Shown here: positions 27,796 through 36,922 of the stretch, piece by piece
Layout: each line of letters begins with the position of its first letter
Numbering within the stretch: the first letter of the stretch is position 1
Source: Buttiauxella agrestis ATCC 33320
GTDB taxonomy: Bacteria; Pseudomonadota; Gammaproteobacteria; Enterobacterales; Enterobacteriaceae
NCBI RefSeq assembly: GCF_000735355.1
Contig: NZ_JMPI01000070.1
Coordinates: 62,001 to 126,000, forward strand
Length of the DNA stretch: 64,000 bases
Direction of reading: 5' to 3'
Made by a program: the position numbers and the translations under genes
The notes under the pieces: model-generated
The model's input: only the letters and a program-made list of their open reading frames with translations
Databases searched by the model: none
What the model was told of the DNA's origin: nothing

Positions 27796-28650
27796 TTACG
27801 CTTCGATGGCCATGCGCAGTTTTTTCATCGCGTTCTTTTCAAGCTGACGCACACGCTCGGCGGAAACGCCATAACGGTCGGCCAGTTCTTGCAGCGTGCT
27901 TTTGTTGTCTTCATCGAGCCAACGGGCACGGATAATATCCTGGCTACGTTCGTCCAGGCCTAACATGGCATCGCTGAGTTTATCAGCCGCGTGCGATTCC
28001 CAGTTGTCGTCTTCAATGCCATCGGCAAAGTTAGAAGACTTATCCTGCAAGAACAGCACCGGAGCCATTGGCGCGCTGTCTGAATCGTCGTCGTTGCCCA
28101 TGTCGAACGTCATGTCCTGCGCCGCCATGCGAGATTCCATCTCACGGACATCTTTGCTGGAAACACCCAGCTCGTTGGCGACCATTTCCACTTCGTCCTG
28201 GTTGAACCAACCCAGACGTTGTTTAGTTTTGCGCAGGTTAAAGAACAACTTACGTTGTGCTTTAGTGGTTGCCACTTTCACAATACGCCAGTTACGCAGA
28301 ACGTATTCGTGAATTTCAGCTTTGATCCAGTGCACAGCGAACGACACCAGACGGACACCCACTTCCGGATTAAAGCGGCGCACAGCCTTCATCAGGCCAA
28401 TGTTGCCTTCCTGAATCAAGTCAGCCTGCGGCAAGCCATAGCCCGAGTAATTACGAGCGATATGAACAACAAAGCGCAGGTGAGACAGGATCAGCCTTTT
28501 CGCTGCTTCCAGATCGCCCTGGTAATGCAGCTTTTCAGCAAGCTCCTTCTCTTCCTCAGCCGTCAACATCGGCCAGGAGTTAGCGGCCCGAATATAAGAT
28601 TCCAGGTTACCAACAGGGGCTAAAGCTAAATTTTGCATTTCTTTGGTCAT
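27796..28650 (-). CDS. rpoH: RNA polymerase heat-shock sigma factor RpoH (sigma-32)
   Basis: Directs RNA polymerase to heat-shock promoters. At 284 residues it equals E. coli RpoH. Region 2 holds [37 protein letters not shown] (about 77-113), the RpoH box [10 protein letters not shown] is near residue 132, and the region 4 helix-turn-helix is [28 protein letters not shown] (about 253-280). In E. coli the mRNA folds over the start region and melts on heating; the 5' coding region here is similar enough to expect the same, but I did not fold it. Confidence 0.98.
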   Translation of the reverse strand: MTKEMQNLALAPVGNLESYIRAANSWPMLTAEEEKELAEKLHYQGDLEAAKRLILSHLRFVVHIARNYSGYGLPQADLIQEGNIGLMKAVRRFNPEVGVRLVSFAVHWIKAEIHEYVLRNWRIVKVATTKAQRKLFFNLRKTKQRLGWFNQDEVEMVANELGVSSKDVREMESRMAAQDMTFDMGNDDDSDSAPMAPVLFLQDKSSNFADGIEDDNWESHAADKLSDAMLGLDERSQDIIRARWLDEDNKSTLQELADRYGVSAERVRQLEKNAMKKLRMAIEA

Positions 28651-28907
28651 TCAAACCCTCTCTTAGAGACTAACGTACAGGTTGCTACACAGTGCCACAC
28701 CTGACTCCACGTCAAGCACCAAACCGTACCACCCACAGTAAACTCAGACAGTGATGCTATCCACAAGTTCCGTGTAAAGCTGTGCATAGATTGCACACAA
28801 AATGTGACAGAGCTATGAAACATGGCAGGAGAAACGCTTACCGAGGTGGGAACGAGTCCCCTGCTGATAGGTACTTCGTAGCAGGGGACTAGTATATCAA
28901 AAAATTT
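28651..28907 (-). promoter_or_regulatory. rpoH promoter region with a sigma-E promoter
   Basis: Gap of 257 bases upstream of rpoH. On the minus strand GGAACTT (28765-28771) and TCTGA (28744-28748) separated by 16 bases match the sigma-E (RpoE) consensus and the E. coli rpoH P3 promoter. This would drive rpoH at lethal temperatures. Near ftsX, TCCCCTGCT ... AGCAGGGGA (28857-28888) is a nine-base inverted repeat, and GATATACT beside it looks like a sigma-70 -10 element. Confidence 0.8.
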
Positions 28908-29963
28908 TTACTCTGGGGTAAAACGACGTAAATGTTGTACTGTTGCTATCCACGCAGCCAACCAACCGCTCATGGATGAAACCAGCAACAACAGCAGGCA
29001 TTCGTCGAAACCCAGGCCCGTCAGATCGAATTTTGTACCAAATACTTGCGCCACTTCGGTCACAGCCGATGACAAACGCCACACCAGAATTTCGGTCAAA
29101 ATCAGCGATAAAAACGCACCGCTAAAGCCTAATAACGCCCCGCCGTACAAGAACGGGCGCAGGATGAATCCATCTGTCGCACCAATCAGTTTCTGCACGT
29201 TGATGGAGTCACGGCGGGCAAAAATGCTCAGGCGCACGCTGTTACCAATCACCAGGAATACCGCGGCAACCATCAGCACGCCAATCATCGCAGCAACACG
29301 CCCTACAAGACCAGTCAGCGAGGCGAGACGTGCAAACCAGCTGTCATCCATGCGCACTTCATCGACACCGTTAATACGAGCGACACGGTCACGCAAAGTG
29401 TTCAAGTGGTCTGTGGTCTGGAAATCGAGTTTCGGGTTCACCACGGCAACGGCAGGCAGCGGGTTTTCTTCCAGCATATCCAGCGCGCCGCCAAAGCCAG
29501 ACCAGTTGCGGAATTCGCCCAGCGCTTCGTCACGCGATAAATAGTTAACTTTATCGACGCCCTCTTCTGCCTGAATCGCACCCACCACTTGCTGCGCGGC
29601 GTTGTCATCCAGCGCTTTGTCGAGGTAAACGGTAATTTGCGGCGAAGGGTAATACTGTGTGGCGGCCTGATTTACGTTTTTGTAAACCATGTAGCACACG
29701 CTTGGCAGTGTAAGAGAAATGGCGATAACCATGACCGTCAGGAAAGTGGCTAAAGGCTTGCTGCGTAAATCCTGTACAGCCCCCTGCCAGGCGTAGCGGA
29801 ACTGTTCGTTCACACCGCCCTTGAGGGATTTGCTTTTCGATTGAGGCCCTTTGCCGCGTTTTTTCACCGAGCGGCCTAAATCCCCTAACTTATTCAGCGA
29901 GTTGATTTTATCCAGCTTGTTGCTGAAGCGCTTTATGTGATTGAGCGCGCTGCGTTTATTCAC
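28908..29963 (-). CDS. ftsX: Cell-division protein FtsX
   Basis: Membrane partner of the FtsE ATPase; in E. coli FtsEX activates the amidases through EnvC at the division septum. From the GTG at 29963 it has 351 residues (E. coli 352). A variable basic N-terminus precedes four membrane segments (first [24 protein letters not shown]), a periplasmic domain with [17 protein letters not shown] and [21 protein letters not shown], and the end [10 protein letters not shown]. The GTG was chosen because GGAGG sits eight bases upstream, inside the end of ftsE, giving an eight-base overlap. Longer ATG starts at 29978 or 29993 lack ribosome sites. Confidence 0.93.
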   Translation of the reverse strand: MNKRSALNHIKRFSNKLDKINSLNKLGDLGRSVKKRGKGPQSKSKSLKGGVNEQFRYAWQGAVQDLRSKPLATFLTVMVIAISLTLPSVCYMVYKNVNQAATQYYPSPQITVYLDKALDDNAAQQVVGAIQAEEGVDKVNYLSRDEALGEFRNWSGFGGALDMLEENPLPAVAVVNPKLDFQTTDHLNTLRDRVARINGVDEVRMDDSWFARLASLTGLVGRVAAMIGVLMVAAVFLVIGNSVRLSIFARRDSINVQKLIGATDGFILRPFLYGGALLGFSGAFLSLILTEILVWRLSSAVTEVAQVFGTKFDLTGLGFDECLLLLLVSSMSGWLAAWIATVQHLRRFTPE

Positions 29964-30624
29964 CTGCCAGGCCTCCATGCAAATGGCCGTCACTTAACGT
30001 CAACATGCGATAATTACGGCGGGAAATCAGCCCCATATCGTGCGTTGCCATCAGAACCGTTACGCCCACGCGGTTAAATTCCTCGAACAGACGCAAAATA
30101 CCTTCCGAGAGCGCATCATCAAGGTTACCGGTCGGTTCATCTGCCAGCAATACCGCAGGCTTATTCACCACCGCACGAGCAATGCCCACGCGCTGCTGTT
30201 CACCGCCAGAGAGTTGAATCGGGAAACTCTTCGCTTTATCGAGCAGGCCAACTTTATCCAGTGCCGCAGACACGCGGCGGCGAATGTCTTCACCGCTGGC
30301 ACCCGCGATGATCAGCGGGATCGCCACGTTGTCGTAAACGGTTCTGTCCATCAACAGATGGTGATCCTGGAAGATCATACCAATCTGACGGCGCAGGAAC
30401 GGCACTTCGCGGCTCTTGAGGCGGCTAATATCATGGCCGCTGAACGAAATCTTTCCGGCACTTGGCCGCTCAATACCGCAGATAAGCTTAAGCAGGGTAC
30501 TTTTCCCGGCTCCAGAGTGACCGGTCAGAAAAGCCATCTCGCCAGGTTGCATATGGAAGGTGACTCCCTGCAACGCTTGTCTCCCACCGAGATAGGCCTT
30601 ACTAACGTGTTCAAAGCGAATCAT
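29956..30624 (-). CDS. ftsE: Cell-division ATP-binding protein FtsE
   Basis: ABC ATPase that works with FtsX at the septal ring. At 222 residues it equals E. coli FtsE. Walker [10 protein letters not shown] (about residues 36-44), signature LSGGEQQR, Walker [13 protein letters not shown] and switch His in MATHDMGL are all intact. Middle gene of ftsYEX; two bases separate it from ftsY, and it overlaps ftsX by eight bases. Confidence 0.97.
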   Translation of the reverse strand: MIRFEHVSKAYLGGRQALQGVTFHMQPGEMAFLTGHSGAGKSTLLKLICGIERPSAGKISFSGHDISRLKSREVPFLRRQIGMIFQDHHLLMDRTVYDNVAIPLIIAGASGEDIRRRVSAALDKVGLLDKAKSFPIQLSGGEQQRVGIARAVVNKPAVLLADEPTGNLDDALSEGILRLFEEFNRVGVTVLMATHDMGLISRRNYRMLTLSDGHLHGGLAGE

Positions 30625-30626
30625 GG

Positions 30627-32174
30627 TTAATCCTCTCGGGCAAAAAGTGCCTCAATAAAATCGCCCGCATTAAACGGACGCAAGTCCTCAATACGCTCGC
30701 CGACGCCAATGTAGCGAATCGGAATACCAAACTGATCGGCAACGGAGAAAATCACGCCGCCTTTGGCTGTACCATCCAGTTTGGTGAGCGTAATGCCTGT
30801 CAATCCAACGGCTTCATGGAATAATTTAGCCTGGCTAATCGCATTTTGCCCGGTGCTGGCATCGAGGGTGAGCATAACCTCATGCGGTGCATCTTCGTCC
30901 AGCTTTTTCATTACGCGAACGATTTTCTTCAGCTCTTCCATCAGGTGCGCTTTGTTCTGCAAACGCCCGGCTGTATCGGCCAGAAGGACATCTACATTGC
31001 GCGCTTTTGCCGCCTGAATCGCATCAAAAATCACGGAAGCAGAATCGGCACCGGTGTGTTGAGCGATAACCGGAATATTGTTGCGCTGGCCCCAGACCTG
31101 CAATTGTTCTACTGCCGCCGCGCGGAAGGTATCGCCCGCCGCCAGCATTACAGATTTGCCTTCTTGCTGGAATTGACGCGCCAGTTTTCCGATAGTGGTG
31201 GTTTTACCCACACCGTTGACACCAACCATCAGAATAACGAATGGCGTTTTGCCTTCAACATTCAGCGGCTCATCGACTTTCGCCAGAATCTCGCCCATCT
31301 CTTCTTTCAGCAGACCGTACAACGCTTCCGCGTCACGCAGGTCTTTACGGCTCGCGCCTTCTGTCAGATTGGTGATGATTTTGCGCGTTGTTTCAACGCC
31401 CACATCGGCGATAAGCAACTGCTCTTCAAGTTCTTCAAACAGATCATCGTCGATTTTCTTGCCACGGAACAGACTGATAAATCCGGAACCGAGGTTCTGT
31501 TTGGTTTTAACCAGGCTGCGTTTGAGGCGTGCGAAGAAACCTTCTTTGGTTGGACGTTCTTGTTCCTGCTGGATTTCTTCTACTGGCTGCTCTTCCGCCA
31601 CTTCTTCGGCGATAATGGCAGCAACCGGGAGTTCTTCAGCAAGCTCTTCTTCCTGTATTTCTTCTACGACAACATCTTCAATAACTTCAACTTCTTGCTC
31701 AACTACCGCAACAACAGGCTCTTGTTCCGGTTGCCACTCTTCTGGCAGCGGTTCAACTTCAGCAACCACGTCTTCAGGAACCAGCAGCTCTTCGTGTTCT
31801 ACAGCAACTTGTGCGGTAACTTCTGGTTCTGTTTCTGGAATGATTTCCGGTTCAGCCGCCACCACTTCGCTCTCAACGAGCTTTTCGGTGACTTCGACAA
31901 TTTCTTCTGCGAAGACTTCTGGTTCATCGCGCTTAGCAAACGCGACAGGCTCTTCTACAGTCAGAGTTTCTGGCTGGATTTCAGGCTTAGCTTCTTCTGG
32001 TTGTGCAGTTTCTTCAGCGGCTTGCGGTTGTTCAGCTTCAATAACCTGCTCAACGACTTCTTCGGCAACCGGTTGTTCTTCTGCTACTTTTTGTTCTGTT
32101 TCTTGTTCAGAAGCCTGCTCTTTCTGGCCAAAGCCTAGCCATGAAAAAAAGCCACGTTTTTTCTCTTTCGCCAT
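30627..32174 (-). CDS. ftsY: Signal-recognition-particle receptor FtsY
   Basis: SRP receptor GTPase for co-translational targeting of membrane proteins. It has 515 residues (E. coli 497). The N-terminal A domain (about residues 15-215) is a long acidic, Glu/Val/Pro-rich stretch that binds lipid and translocon and is variable between species, which explains the extra length. The NG domain then follows, starting EGFFARLKRSLVKTKQNLGSGF, with the P-loop GVNGVGKTTTIGKLA, DTFRAAAVEQL, DTAGRLQN and TKLDGTAKGG. The start MAKEKKRGFFSWLGF is the family one; GAGGAG is about 11 bases upstream, and an in-frame GTG four codons earlier is the alternative. Confidence 0.96.
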   Translation of the reverse strand: MAKEKKRGFFSWLGFGQKEQASEQETEQKVAEEQPVAEEVVEQVIEAEQPQAAEETAQPEEAKPEIQPETLTVEEPVAFAKRDEPEVFAEEIVEVTEKLVESEVVAAEPEIIPETEPEVTAQVAVEHEELLVPEDVVAEVEPLPEEWQPEQEPVVAVVEQEVEVIEDVVVEEIQEEELAEELPVAAIIAEEVAEEQPVEEIQQEQERPTKEGFFARLKRSLVKTKQNLGSGFISLFRGKKIDDDLFEELEEQLLIADVGVETTRKIITNLTEGASRKDLRDAEALYGLLKEEMGEILAKVDEPLNVEGKTPFVILMVGVNGVGKTTTIGKLARQFQQEGKSVMLAAGDTFRAAAVEQLQVWGQRNNIPVIAQHTGADSASVIFDAIQAAKARNVDVLLADTAGRLQNKAHLMEELKKIVRVMKKLDEDAPHEVMLTLDASTGQNAISQAKLFHEAVGLTGITLTKLDGTAKGGVIFSVADQFGIPIRYIGVGERIEDLRPFNAGDFIEALFARED

Positions 32175-32334
32175 TTGCGAACACACTCCTCGCTGTTAAT
32201 TCATGGCACAGGCCCGATTGAGCATGCCACGGGCACTGAAAATAATTATCTAATGAATGCCTTAGTCTATCACTTTCCCCGCCTTACACACACCGTTACA
32301 CTAGACGGCAAGAAATTGCATCGCAGTGAGTCTC

Positions 32335-32910
32335 ATGAAAAAACCGCAATCTACTGGCACCGGCCAGATTCGTATTATTGGCGGCCAATGGCGCGGCCGT
32401 AAACTGCCTGTACCAGACAGCCCTGGCTTGCGTCCTACAACGGACAGAGTTCGTGAAACCCTGTTTAACTGGCTGGCTCCCTCAATGGTCGATGCCACCG
32501 TATTAGACTGCTTTGCCGGGAGCGGTGCATTAGGGCTGGAAGCGTTATCGCGTTACGCCAGCCGCGCCACGTTGCTCGAGATGGATCGCAACGTTTCACA
32601 GCAATTGCAAAAAAATCTCGTCACGCTAAAAGCGGCTAACGCCAAGGTTGTGAACACTAACACGCTCAATTTCCTGGCGCAGCCTGGCGAGCCACACACC
32701 ATTGTGTTTGTTGACCCTCCGTTCAGAAAAGGCTTGCTGGACGAGACGTTAGCGTTACTTGAGAGCAATGGCTGGCTGGCAGATGAAGCGCTGATTTACG
32801 TTGAAAGCGAAGTAGAAAACGGGATGCCTGCGCTACCGGCAAGCTGGTCACTGCACCGTGAAAAAGTCGCAGGCCAGGTCGCTTACCGTTTATTTAGCCG
32901 CGAAATTTAA
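32335..32910 (+). CDS. rsmD: 16S rRNA m2G966 methyltransferase RsmD
   Basis: Methylates N2 of G966 in 16S rRNA, using S-adenosylmethionine, during 30S assembly. It has 191 residues (E. coli 198; the last few residues are shorter). The SAM-binding LDCFAGSGALGLEALSRYA (about residues 53-71) and the catalytic VDPPFRKGLLDE (about 123-134) are present. The ATG at 32335 gives the family start MKKP; an in-frame GTG three codons earlier is possible. Divergent from ftsY, as in E. coli, and followed by yhhL 11 bases later. Confidence 0.94.
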   Translation: MKKPQSTGTGQIRIIGGQWRGRKLPVPDSPGLRPTTDRVRETLFNWLAPSMVDATVLDCFAGSGALGLEALSRYASRATLLEMDRNVSQQLQKNLVTLKAANAKVVNTNTLNFLAQPGEPHTIVFVDPPFRKGLLDETLALLESNGWLADEALIYVESEVENGMPALPASWSLHREKVAGQVAYRLFSREI

Positions 32911-32921
32911 GGAACAGCATC

Positions 32922-33191
32922 ATGTTGATCAATATCGGCCGCTTGCTCATGCTCGGCGTCTGGGCATTTTTGTTACTGAATATTTTCCACCCGTTCCCGC
33001 GCCCACTTAATATCTTCGTTAACGTCGCGCTGATCTTCACCGTGTTGATGCACGGCATGCAGTTGGCGCTGCTAAAATCGACTCAGCCAAAAGGCAGCCC
33101 GCCGCTCAGTCGCGCTCAACAGATTAAGATTTTCATCTTTGGCGTATTTGAACTGCTGGTCTGGCAGAAGAAACTCCGCCAGGGCAAATAA
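32922..33191 (+). CDS. yhhL: DUF1145 membrane protein YhhL
   Basis: Small inner-membrane protein of unknown function with 89 residues, as in E. coli. Two hydrophobic segments (LMLGVWAFLLLNIF and NIFVNVALIFTVLMHGMQLALL) and a basic C-terminus ending VWQKKLRQGK. It has AAGGAA about eight bases upstream and probably shares a transcript with rsmD. Convergent with yhhM, the two stop codons being adjacent. Confidence 0.9.
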   Translation: MLINIGRLLMLGVWAFLLLNIFHPFPRPLNIFVNVALIFTVLMHGMQLALLKSTQPKGSPPLSRAQQIKIFIFGVFELLVWQKKLRQGK

Positions 33192-33548
33192 TCATTGGGG
33201 GACGAACCCTACAAACCGCGTCCCCTTATACTGCAAAGTCCCCGCGTCGCCGACACTCATCGAGTGGTACTGTTCAGCCGTCACACGCATTTTCAGATCC
33301 AGCCCGCCACTTTGTGGGCGAAACCAAATCTCATAACGCATCGTATCTTCCACTGGCGTAACCTGGCGTTGCCGCGAGCGCCGATCGTTGGTGGGCGTTT
33401 CACGTTTTGTCGCCACCAGTACGCTTCGTTGCATCAGAGGTGCTGCATCATTTTCCGCATTCTGGCGGCGCTGCTGCACAAAGCGGAACGACGCTGCCAC
33501 GATGATAATCGCAACAACGGCGATGAAGAAAAGGGGCATTTTACTCAT
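33192..33548 (-). CDS. yhhM: DUF2500 protein YhhM
   Basis: Protein of unknown function with 118 residues (E. coli 119). One N-terminal membrane anchor (MPLFFIAVVAIIIVAASFRFV) is followed by a soluble part with RETPTNDRRSRQRQVTP and YEIWFRPQSGGLDLKMRVTAEQYHSMSVGDAGTL. It probably faces the periplasm. Single gene, convergent with rsmD-yhhL. Confidence 0.9.
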   Translation of the reverse strand: MSKMPLFFIAVVAIIIVAASFRFVQQRRQNAENDAAPLMQRSVLVATKRETPTNDRRSRQRQVTPVEDTMRYEIWFRPQSGGLDLKMRVTAEQYHSMSVGDAGTLQYKGTRFVGFVPQ

Positions 33549-33659
33549 GGATTTATCTCGAATTGTCAGGCACTTTTAAGAATACCCTGCCGCTCTGGAC
33601 GTTGTCATCCGTCGCAATTGACCACTAGACTTAAGAAAAACGGCAGATTAACTCATATT

Positions 33660-33782
33660 TACCCAAAATAATTCGAGTTGCAGGAAGGCGGCGACACAGT
33701 GAATCCCCAGGAGCTTACTTGAGTAAGTGGCTGGGGTGAGCGAGGAAAGCCAACACACATGCAACTTGAAGTATGAAGGGTA
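33660..33782. repeat. ERIC element between yhhM and yhhN
   Basis: Full-length ERIC (IRU) element of about 123 bases. It contains the core GTGAATCCCCAGGAGCTTAC and AAGTGGCTGGGGTGAGCG and has terminal inverted repeats TACCCAAAATAATTCGAGTTGCA / TGCAACTTGAAGTATGAAGGGTA. It ends about 15 bases before yhhN, so it lies in the yhhN 5' leader. It fills most of the 248-base gap; I see nothing else there. Confidence 0.95.
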
Positions 33783-33796
33783 CAAAAGGACACGCC

Positions 33797-34423
33797 ATGC
33801 TCTGGTCATTCATCGCAGTATTCTTCTCAGGCTGGCTGTACGTTGACGCCTCCTACCGTGGGCCAACCTGGCAACGCTGGGTGTTCAAGCCTGTCACCCT
33901 TTTGCTTTTATTACTGTTGGCCTGGCAAGCGCCAATGTTTAACGCAACGGGCTACTTGATTGTCGCCGGCCTGCTGGCAACGCTACTCGGCGATGCGCTC
34001 ACATTGCTACCAACCCAGCGCATGCTGTACGCCATCGGGGCATTTTTCCTCTCACACCTGCTCTACACCCTCTATTTCGCCAGCCAGATGACATTCAGTT
34101 TCTTCTGGCCGCTCCCGTTGGTTTTGCTGGTTGTAGGAGCCTTATTGGTTGCGGTTATCTGGACGCGTCTCGAAACGTTCCGCTGGCCGATTATGACGTT
34201 TATCGGCATGACGCTGGTGATGGTGTGGCTGGCAGGTGAGCTTTACTTTTACCTGCCGACGCGGCCAAATTTCTCGGCCTTTAGCGGCGCAACGCTGCTG
34301 CTGTTAGGCAATATTGTCTGGCTGGGAAGTCATTATCGCCGCCGCTTCACCGGCGACAGCGCCATCGCCGCAGCCTGCTACTTTGCCGGGCACTTTATGA
34401 TTGTCCGCGCGTTGTATATTTGA
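33797..34423 (+). CDS. yhhN: YhhN family (TMEM86-like) membrane protein
   Basis: Polytopic inner-membrane protein of the YhhN/TMEM86 family; the mammalian relatives are lysoplasmalogenases, the bacterial function is not established. The 208 residues from this ATG equal E. coli YhhN, with about eight membrane spans and conserved [16 protein letters not shown] (about residues 62-77) and [16 protein letters not shown] at the end. Start chosen for AGGA six bases upstream. It begins directly after an ERIC element, which may affect its translation. Confidence 0.9.
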   Translation: MLWSFIAVFFSGWLYVDASYRGPTWQRWVFKPVTLLLLLLLAWQAPMFNATGYLIVAGLLATLLGDALTLLPTQRMLYAIGAFFLSHLLYTLYFASQMTFSFFWPLPLVLLVVGALLVAVIWTRLETFRWPIMTFIGMTLVMVWLAGELYFYLPTRPNFSAFSGATLLLLGNIVWLGSHYRRRFTGDSAIAAACYFAGHFMIVRALYI

Positions 34424-34432
34424 GGCTAAACA

Positions 34433-34463
34433 GTGTCGGATGGCGCAAGCTTATCCGACCTAC
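34433..34463. repeat. REP-like palindrome between yhhN and zntA
   Basis: GTGTCGGATGGCGCAAGC ... TTATCCGACCTAC, a single unit of the same family as those near ugpA, 10 bases after the yhhN stop. Confidence 0.6.
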
Positions 34464-34497
34464 AAATGCCGCGAACTTAATCTGGAAAATTTCCCTC

Positions 34498-34529
34498 TTG
34501 ACTCTGGAGTCAACTCCAGAGAGTAACAT
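34498..34529 (+). promoter_or_regulatory. ZntR-type promoter of zntA
   Basis: TTGACT (-35, 34498-34503) and TAACAT (-10, 34524-34529) are separated by 20 bases instead of 17. The spacer carries the palindrome CTCTGGAGTCAACTCCAGAG (34502-34521). This overlong spacer with a central dyad is the hallmark of MerR-family activators, and the palindrome is almost the E. coli ZntR site. Zn-ZntR would untwist the DNA and switch zntA on. Confidence 0.9.
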
Positions 34530-34555
34530 GGGTAATGAGAACATTATCATTACCC
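34530..34555 (+). other. Perfect hairpin in the zntA leader
   Basis: GGGTAATGA / TCATTACCC, nine paired bases around an eight-base loop, begins at about the transcription start and ends directly against the AGGAG ribosome site of zntA. Could shield the ribosome site or protect the 5' end. It also loosely resembles an AT-rich Fur-type operator. Confidence 0.5.
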
Positions 34556-34565
34556 AGGAGGGCAC

Positions 34566-36773
34566 ATGCTCAACTCCCCAAAGCCACCGCAATTTGCTAA
34601 AGCAAAGCTCAGTCCGTTGCCGATAAAAACCGATGCCTGTCACGGTAACGACTGCTGTAGCGAAGCCGTACCTCCTGTGGAAACGCAAACCGTTACAGAG
34701 CCTGGCGAGCGTTATAGCTGGCTGGTCGATGGCATGGATTGCGCGGCTTGCGCACGCAAAGTTGAAAACGCAGTGAAACAACTGGCCGATGTTCAGCGCG
34801 TCCAGGTGTTGTTCGCCACGCAAAAGCTGCTGGTCACCGCCGAGAGTGATGTGCGTCAGGATGTTGAAAAAGCGGTAAAGGCGGCAGGTTACAACCTGAG
34901 AAACAGCACCGCTCCTGCGCCAAAAACCTCTTCCTTGCGCGAAAATTTGCCGCTCATTCTGCTGATTGTGATGATGGCATTGAGCTGGGGTCTTGAGCAG
35001 TTTAACCACCCATTCGGTAATATCGCGTTTATCGCGACCACGCTGGTTGGCCTGTGGCCAATTGCCCGCCAGGCCGTGCGACTGATGCGCAGCGGCAACT
35101 GGTTTGCCATCGAAACATTGATGAGCGTAGCCGCCATTGGTGCATTGTTTATTGGTGCGACAGCCGAAGCCGCGATGGTGCTGCTGCTGTTCTTAATTGG
35201 TGAACGCCTCGAATCTTACGCCGCCAGCCGCGCACGCCGTGGGGTAAGCGCGTTGATGGCACTAAAACCCGAAGTCGCCACGCGCATTCGTAATGACAAA
35301 CGCGAAACTGTCGCGGTGGGCGATTTGCGCCCGGGCGATGTGATTGAAGTCGCAGCCGGTGGGCGTTTACCCGCCGATGGCCGCCTGTTAACCCCATTTG
35401 CCAGTTTCGATGAGAGTGCGTTAACCGGCGAGTCGATTCCGGTCGAACGTCAGCAAGACGAAAAAGTCCCGGCGGGCAGCACCAGCGTCGACAGACTGGT
35501 TCAGCTCGAAGTCATTTCAGAACCGGGCGACAGCGCTATCGACCGCATCCTGCGTTTAATTGAGGAAGCCGACGAACGCCGTGCACCAATTGAACGTTTC
35601 ATTGACCGTTTCAGCCGGATTTACACGCCGATTATTATGGCGATCGCACTGCTCGCCGCTGTTATCCCACCGCTGTTATTCGGGCAAAGCTGGGGCGAGT
35701 GGATCTACAAAGGGCTGGCACTATTACTGATTGGTTGCCCGTGTGCGCTGGTGATTTCCACTCCTGCGGCGATTACTTCCGGGCTTGCAGCAGCAGCACG
35801 CCGTGGCGCGTTAATTAAAGGCGGCGCAGCACTTGAGCGTCTTGGCAGAATTCAGCATATCGCGTTTGATAAAACCGGCACGCTGACCGCAGGCAAGCCG
35901 CAGGTAACGGCCATTAAAGTGAATGGCGATCGTCACGAGAACGACCTGCTGGCCGTCGCTGCCGCCGTCGAACAGGGGTCATCGCACCCGCTGGCGCAAG
36001 CGATAGTGCGTGAAGCACAAAGTCGCGGGCTGACGCTGCCTGAAACCAGTGCAAACCGGGCGCTGGCAGGCATTGGCGTAGAAGCCACCATCAACGGCGA
36101 AACCGTACTCCTGAGCACGCCGGGAAAACTCGCTGAAAATGTTCTCGATTCGCAGTGGCAGACACGCATCACCGAGCTTGAGGCAGAGGGGCAAACGGTC
36201 ATTGCCGCAGTGCAGCAAGGCACATTAATCGGCGTTCTGGCCCTGCGCGATACTTTACGCAGCGACGCTAAAGCCGCCGTGGCAGCACTGCATGATATTG
36301 GCGTTCAGAGCGTGATGCTGACCGGCGATAACCCGCGGGCTGCGGCTGCAATCGCTCAGGAACTGGGAATGGATTACCGCGCCAGCTTATTGCCAGCCGA
36401 TAAGGTCAGCGCGGTTAACGAACTCAACGCCCGCTCGCCACTGGCGATGGTTGGCGATGGCATCAACGATGCTCCGGCCATGAAAGCCGCGACTATCGGT
36501 ATCGCTATGGGCAGTGGCACCGACGTGGCGCTCGAAACTGCCGATGCCGCGCTGACGCACAACCGCCTGACGGAACTGGCTGGCATGATTGGCCTTGCGC
36601 GCGCCACGCATAACAACATTCGCCAGAACATTACTATCGCGCTGGGGCTGAAAGGGATTTTCCTGGTGACAACATTACTGGGCATAACCGGTTTGTGGCT
36701 GGCGGTGTTAGCCGATTCCGGAGCGACCGCATTGGTTACAGCGAATGCGTTGCGGTTGCTGAGAAGACGTTAA
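34566..36773 (+). CDS. zntA: Zn(II)/Cd(II)/Pb(II)-exporting P-type ATPase ZntA
   Basis: Inner-membrane P1B-type ATPase expelling excess zinc, cadmium and lead. It has 735 residues (E. coli 732). The N-terminal metal domain holds GNDCCSE (about residues 29-35) and GMDCAACARKVEN (about 57-69). Then come the actuator motif LTGESIPVER, the membrane metal site CPC (IGCPCALVISTP), the phosphorylation site DKTGTLT, the HP pair SSHPLAQA, and GDGINDAPAM. The N-terminal Cys-rich stretch is shorter than in E. coli. Controlled by the ZntR-type promoter directly upstream. Confidence 0.97.
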   Translation: MLNSPKPPQFAKAKLSPLPIKTDACHGNDCCSEAVPPVETQTVTEPGERYSWLVDGMDCAACARKVENAVKQLADVQRVQVLFATQKLLVTAESDVRQDVEKAVKAAGYNLRNSTAPAPKTSSLRENLPLILLIVMMALSWGLEQFNHPFGNIAFIATTLVGLWPIARQAVRLMRSGNWFAIETLMSVAAIGALFIGATAEAAMVLLLFLIGERLESYAASRARRGVSALMALKPEVATRIRNDKRETVAVGDLRPGDVIEVAAGGRLPADGRLLTPFASFDESALTGESIPVERQQDEKVPAGSTSVDRLVQLEVISEPGDSAIDRILRLIEEADERRAPIERFIDRFSRIYTPIIMAIALLAAVIPPLLFGQSWGEWIYKGLALLLIGCPCALVISTPAAITSGLAAAARRGALIKGGAALERLGRIQHIAFDKTGTLTAGKPQVTAIKVNGDRHENDLLAVAAAVEQGSSHPLAQAIVREAQSRGLTLPETSANRALAGIGVEATINGETVLLSTPGKLAENVLDSQWQTRITELEAEGQTVIAAVQQGTLIGVLALRDTLRSDAKAAVAALHDIGVQSVMLTGDNPRAAAAIAQELGMDYRASLLPADKVSAVNELNARSPLAMVGDGINDAPAMKAATIGIAMGSGTDVALETADAALTHNRLTELAGMIGLARATHNNIRQNITIALGLKGIFLVTTLLGITGLWLAVLADSGATALVTANALRLLRRR

Positions 36774-36848
36774 TTTGCGTGAAATCTCGAGCATTTGTAG
36801 TGCGCTGCTGGCAAGAAAAATGATCACGCATGACAATGGCAATTCACC

Positions 36849-36909
36849 GCGAGAGGTTGACTAATTGGCAACCTCTCGCCTATATTTGTTTTGTTGCCAG
36901 ATAGTCAAC
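36849..36909 (+). promoter_or_regulatory. Promoter and operators of the higBA-like pair
   Basis: A perfect 11-base inverted repeat GCGAGAGGTTG / CAACCTCTCGC (36849-36879) overlaps a TTGACT -35 (36857-36862) and TATATT -10 (36881-36886), 18 bases apart. GTTGACTAATTGGCAAC (36856-36872) recurs in opposite orientation as GTTGCCAGATAGTCAAC (36893-36909), matching at 15 of 17 positions. These look like paired binding sites for the HigA-like antitoxin. Confidence 0.7.
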
Positions 36910-36922
36910 TTCAGGAAGAAGT

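Noticed and set aside
28857-28888. Rho-independent terminator between ftsX and rpoH
   Set aside because: The nine-base stem is good but no T run follows in the direction of transcription; reported only as part of the rpoH control region.
30846-32199. Long plus-strand open frames (334-430 codons) opposite ftsY
   Set aside because: They are shadows of the repetitive acidic GAA/GAG codons of the FtsY A domain; the translations are low-complexity Ser/Thr or Phe/Asn runs and no ribosome site is present.
34530-34555. A Fur box in the zntA leader
   Set aside because: The two half-sites are one base closer than in a proper Fur operator, and zinc export is not a usual Fur target; kept only as a hairpin.
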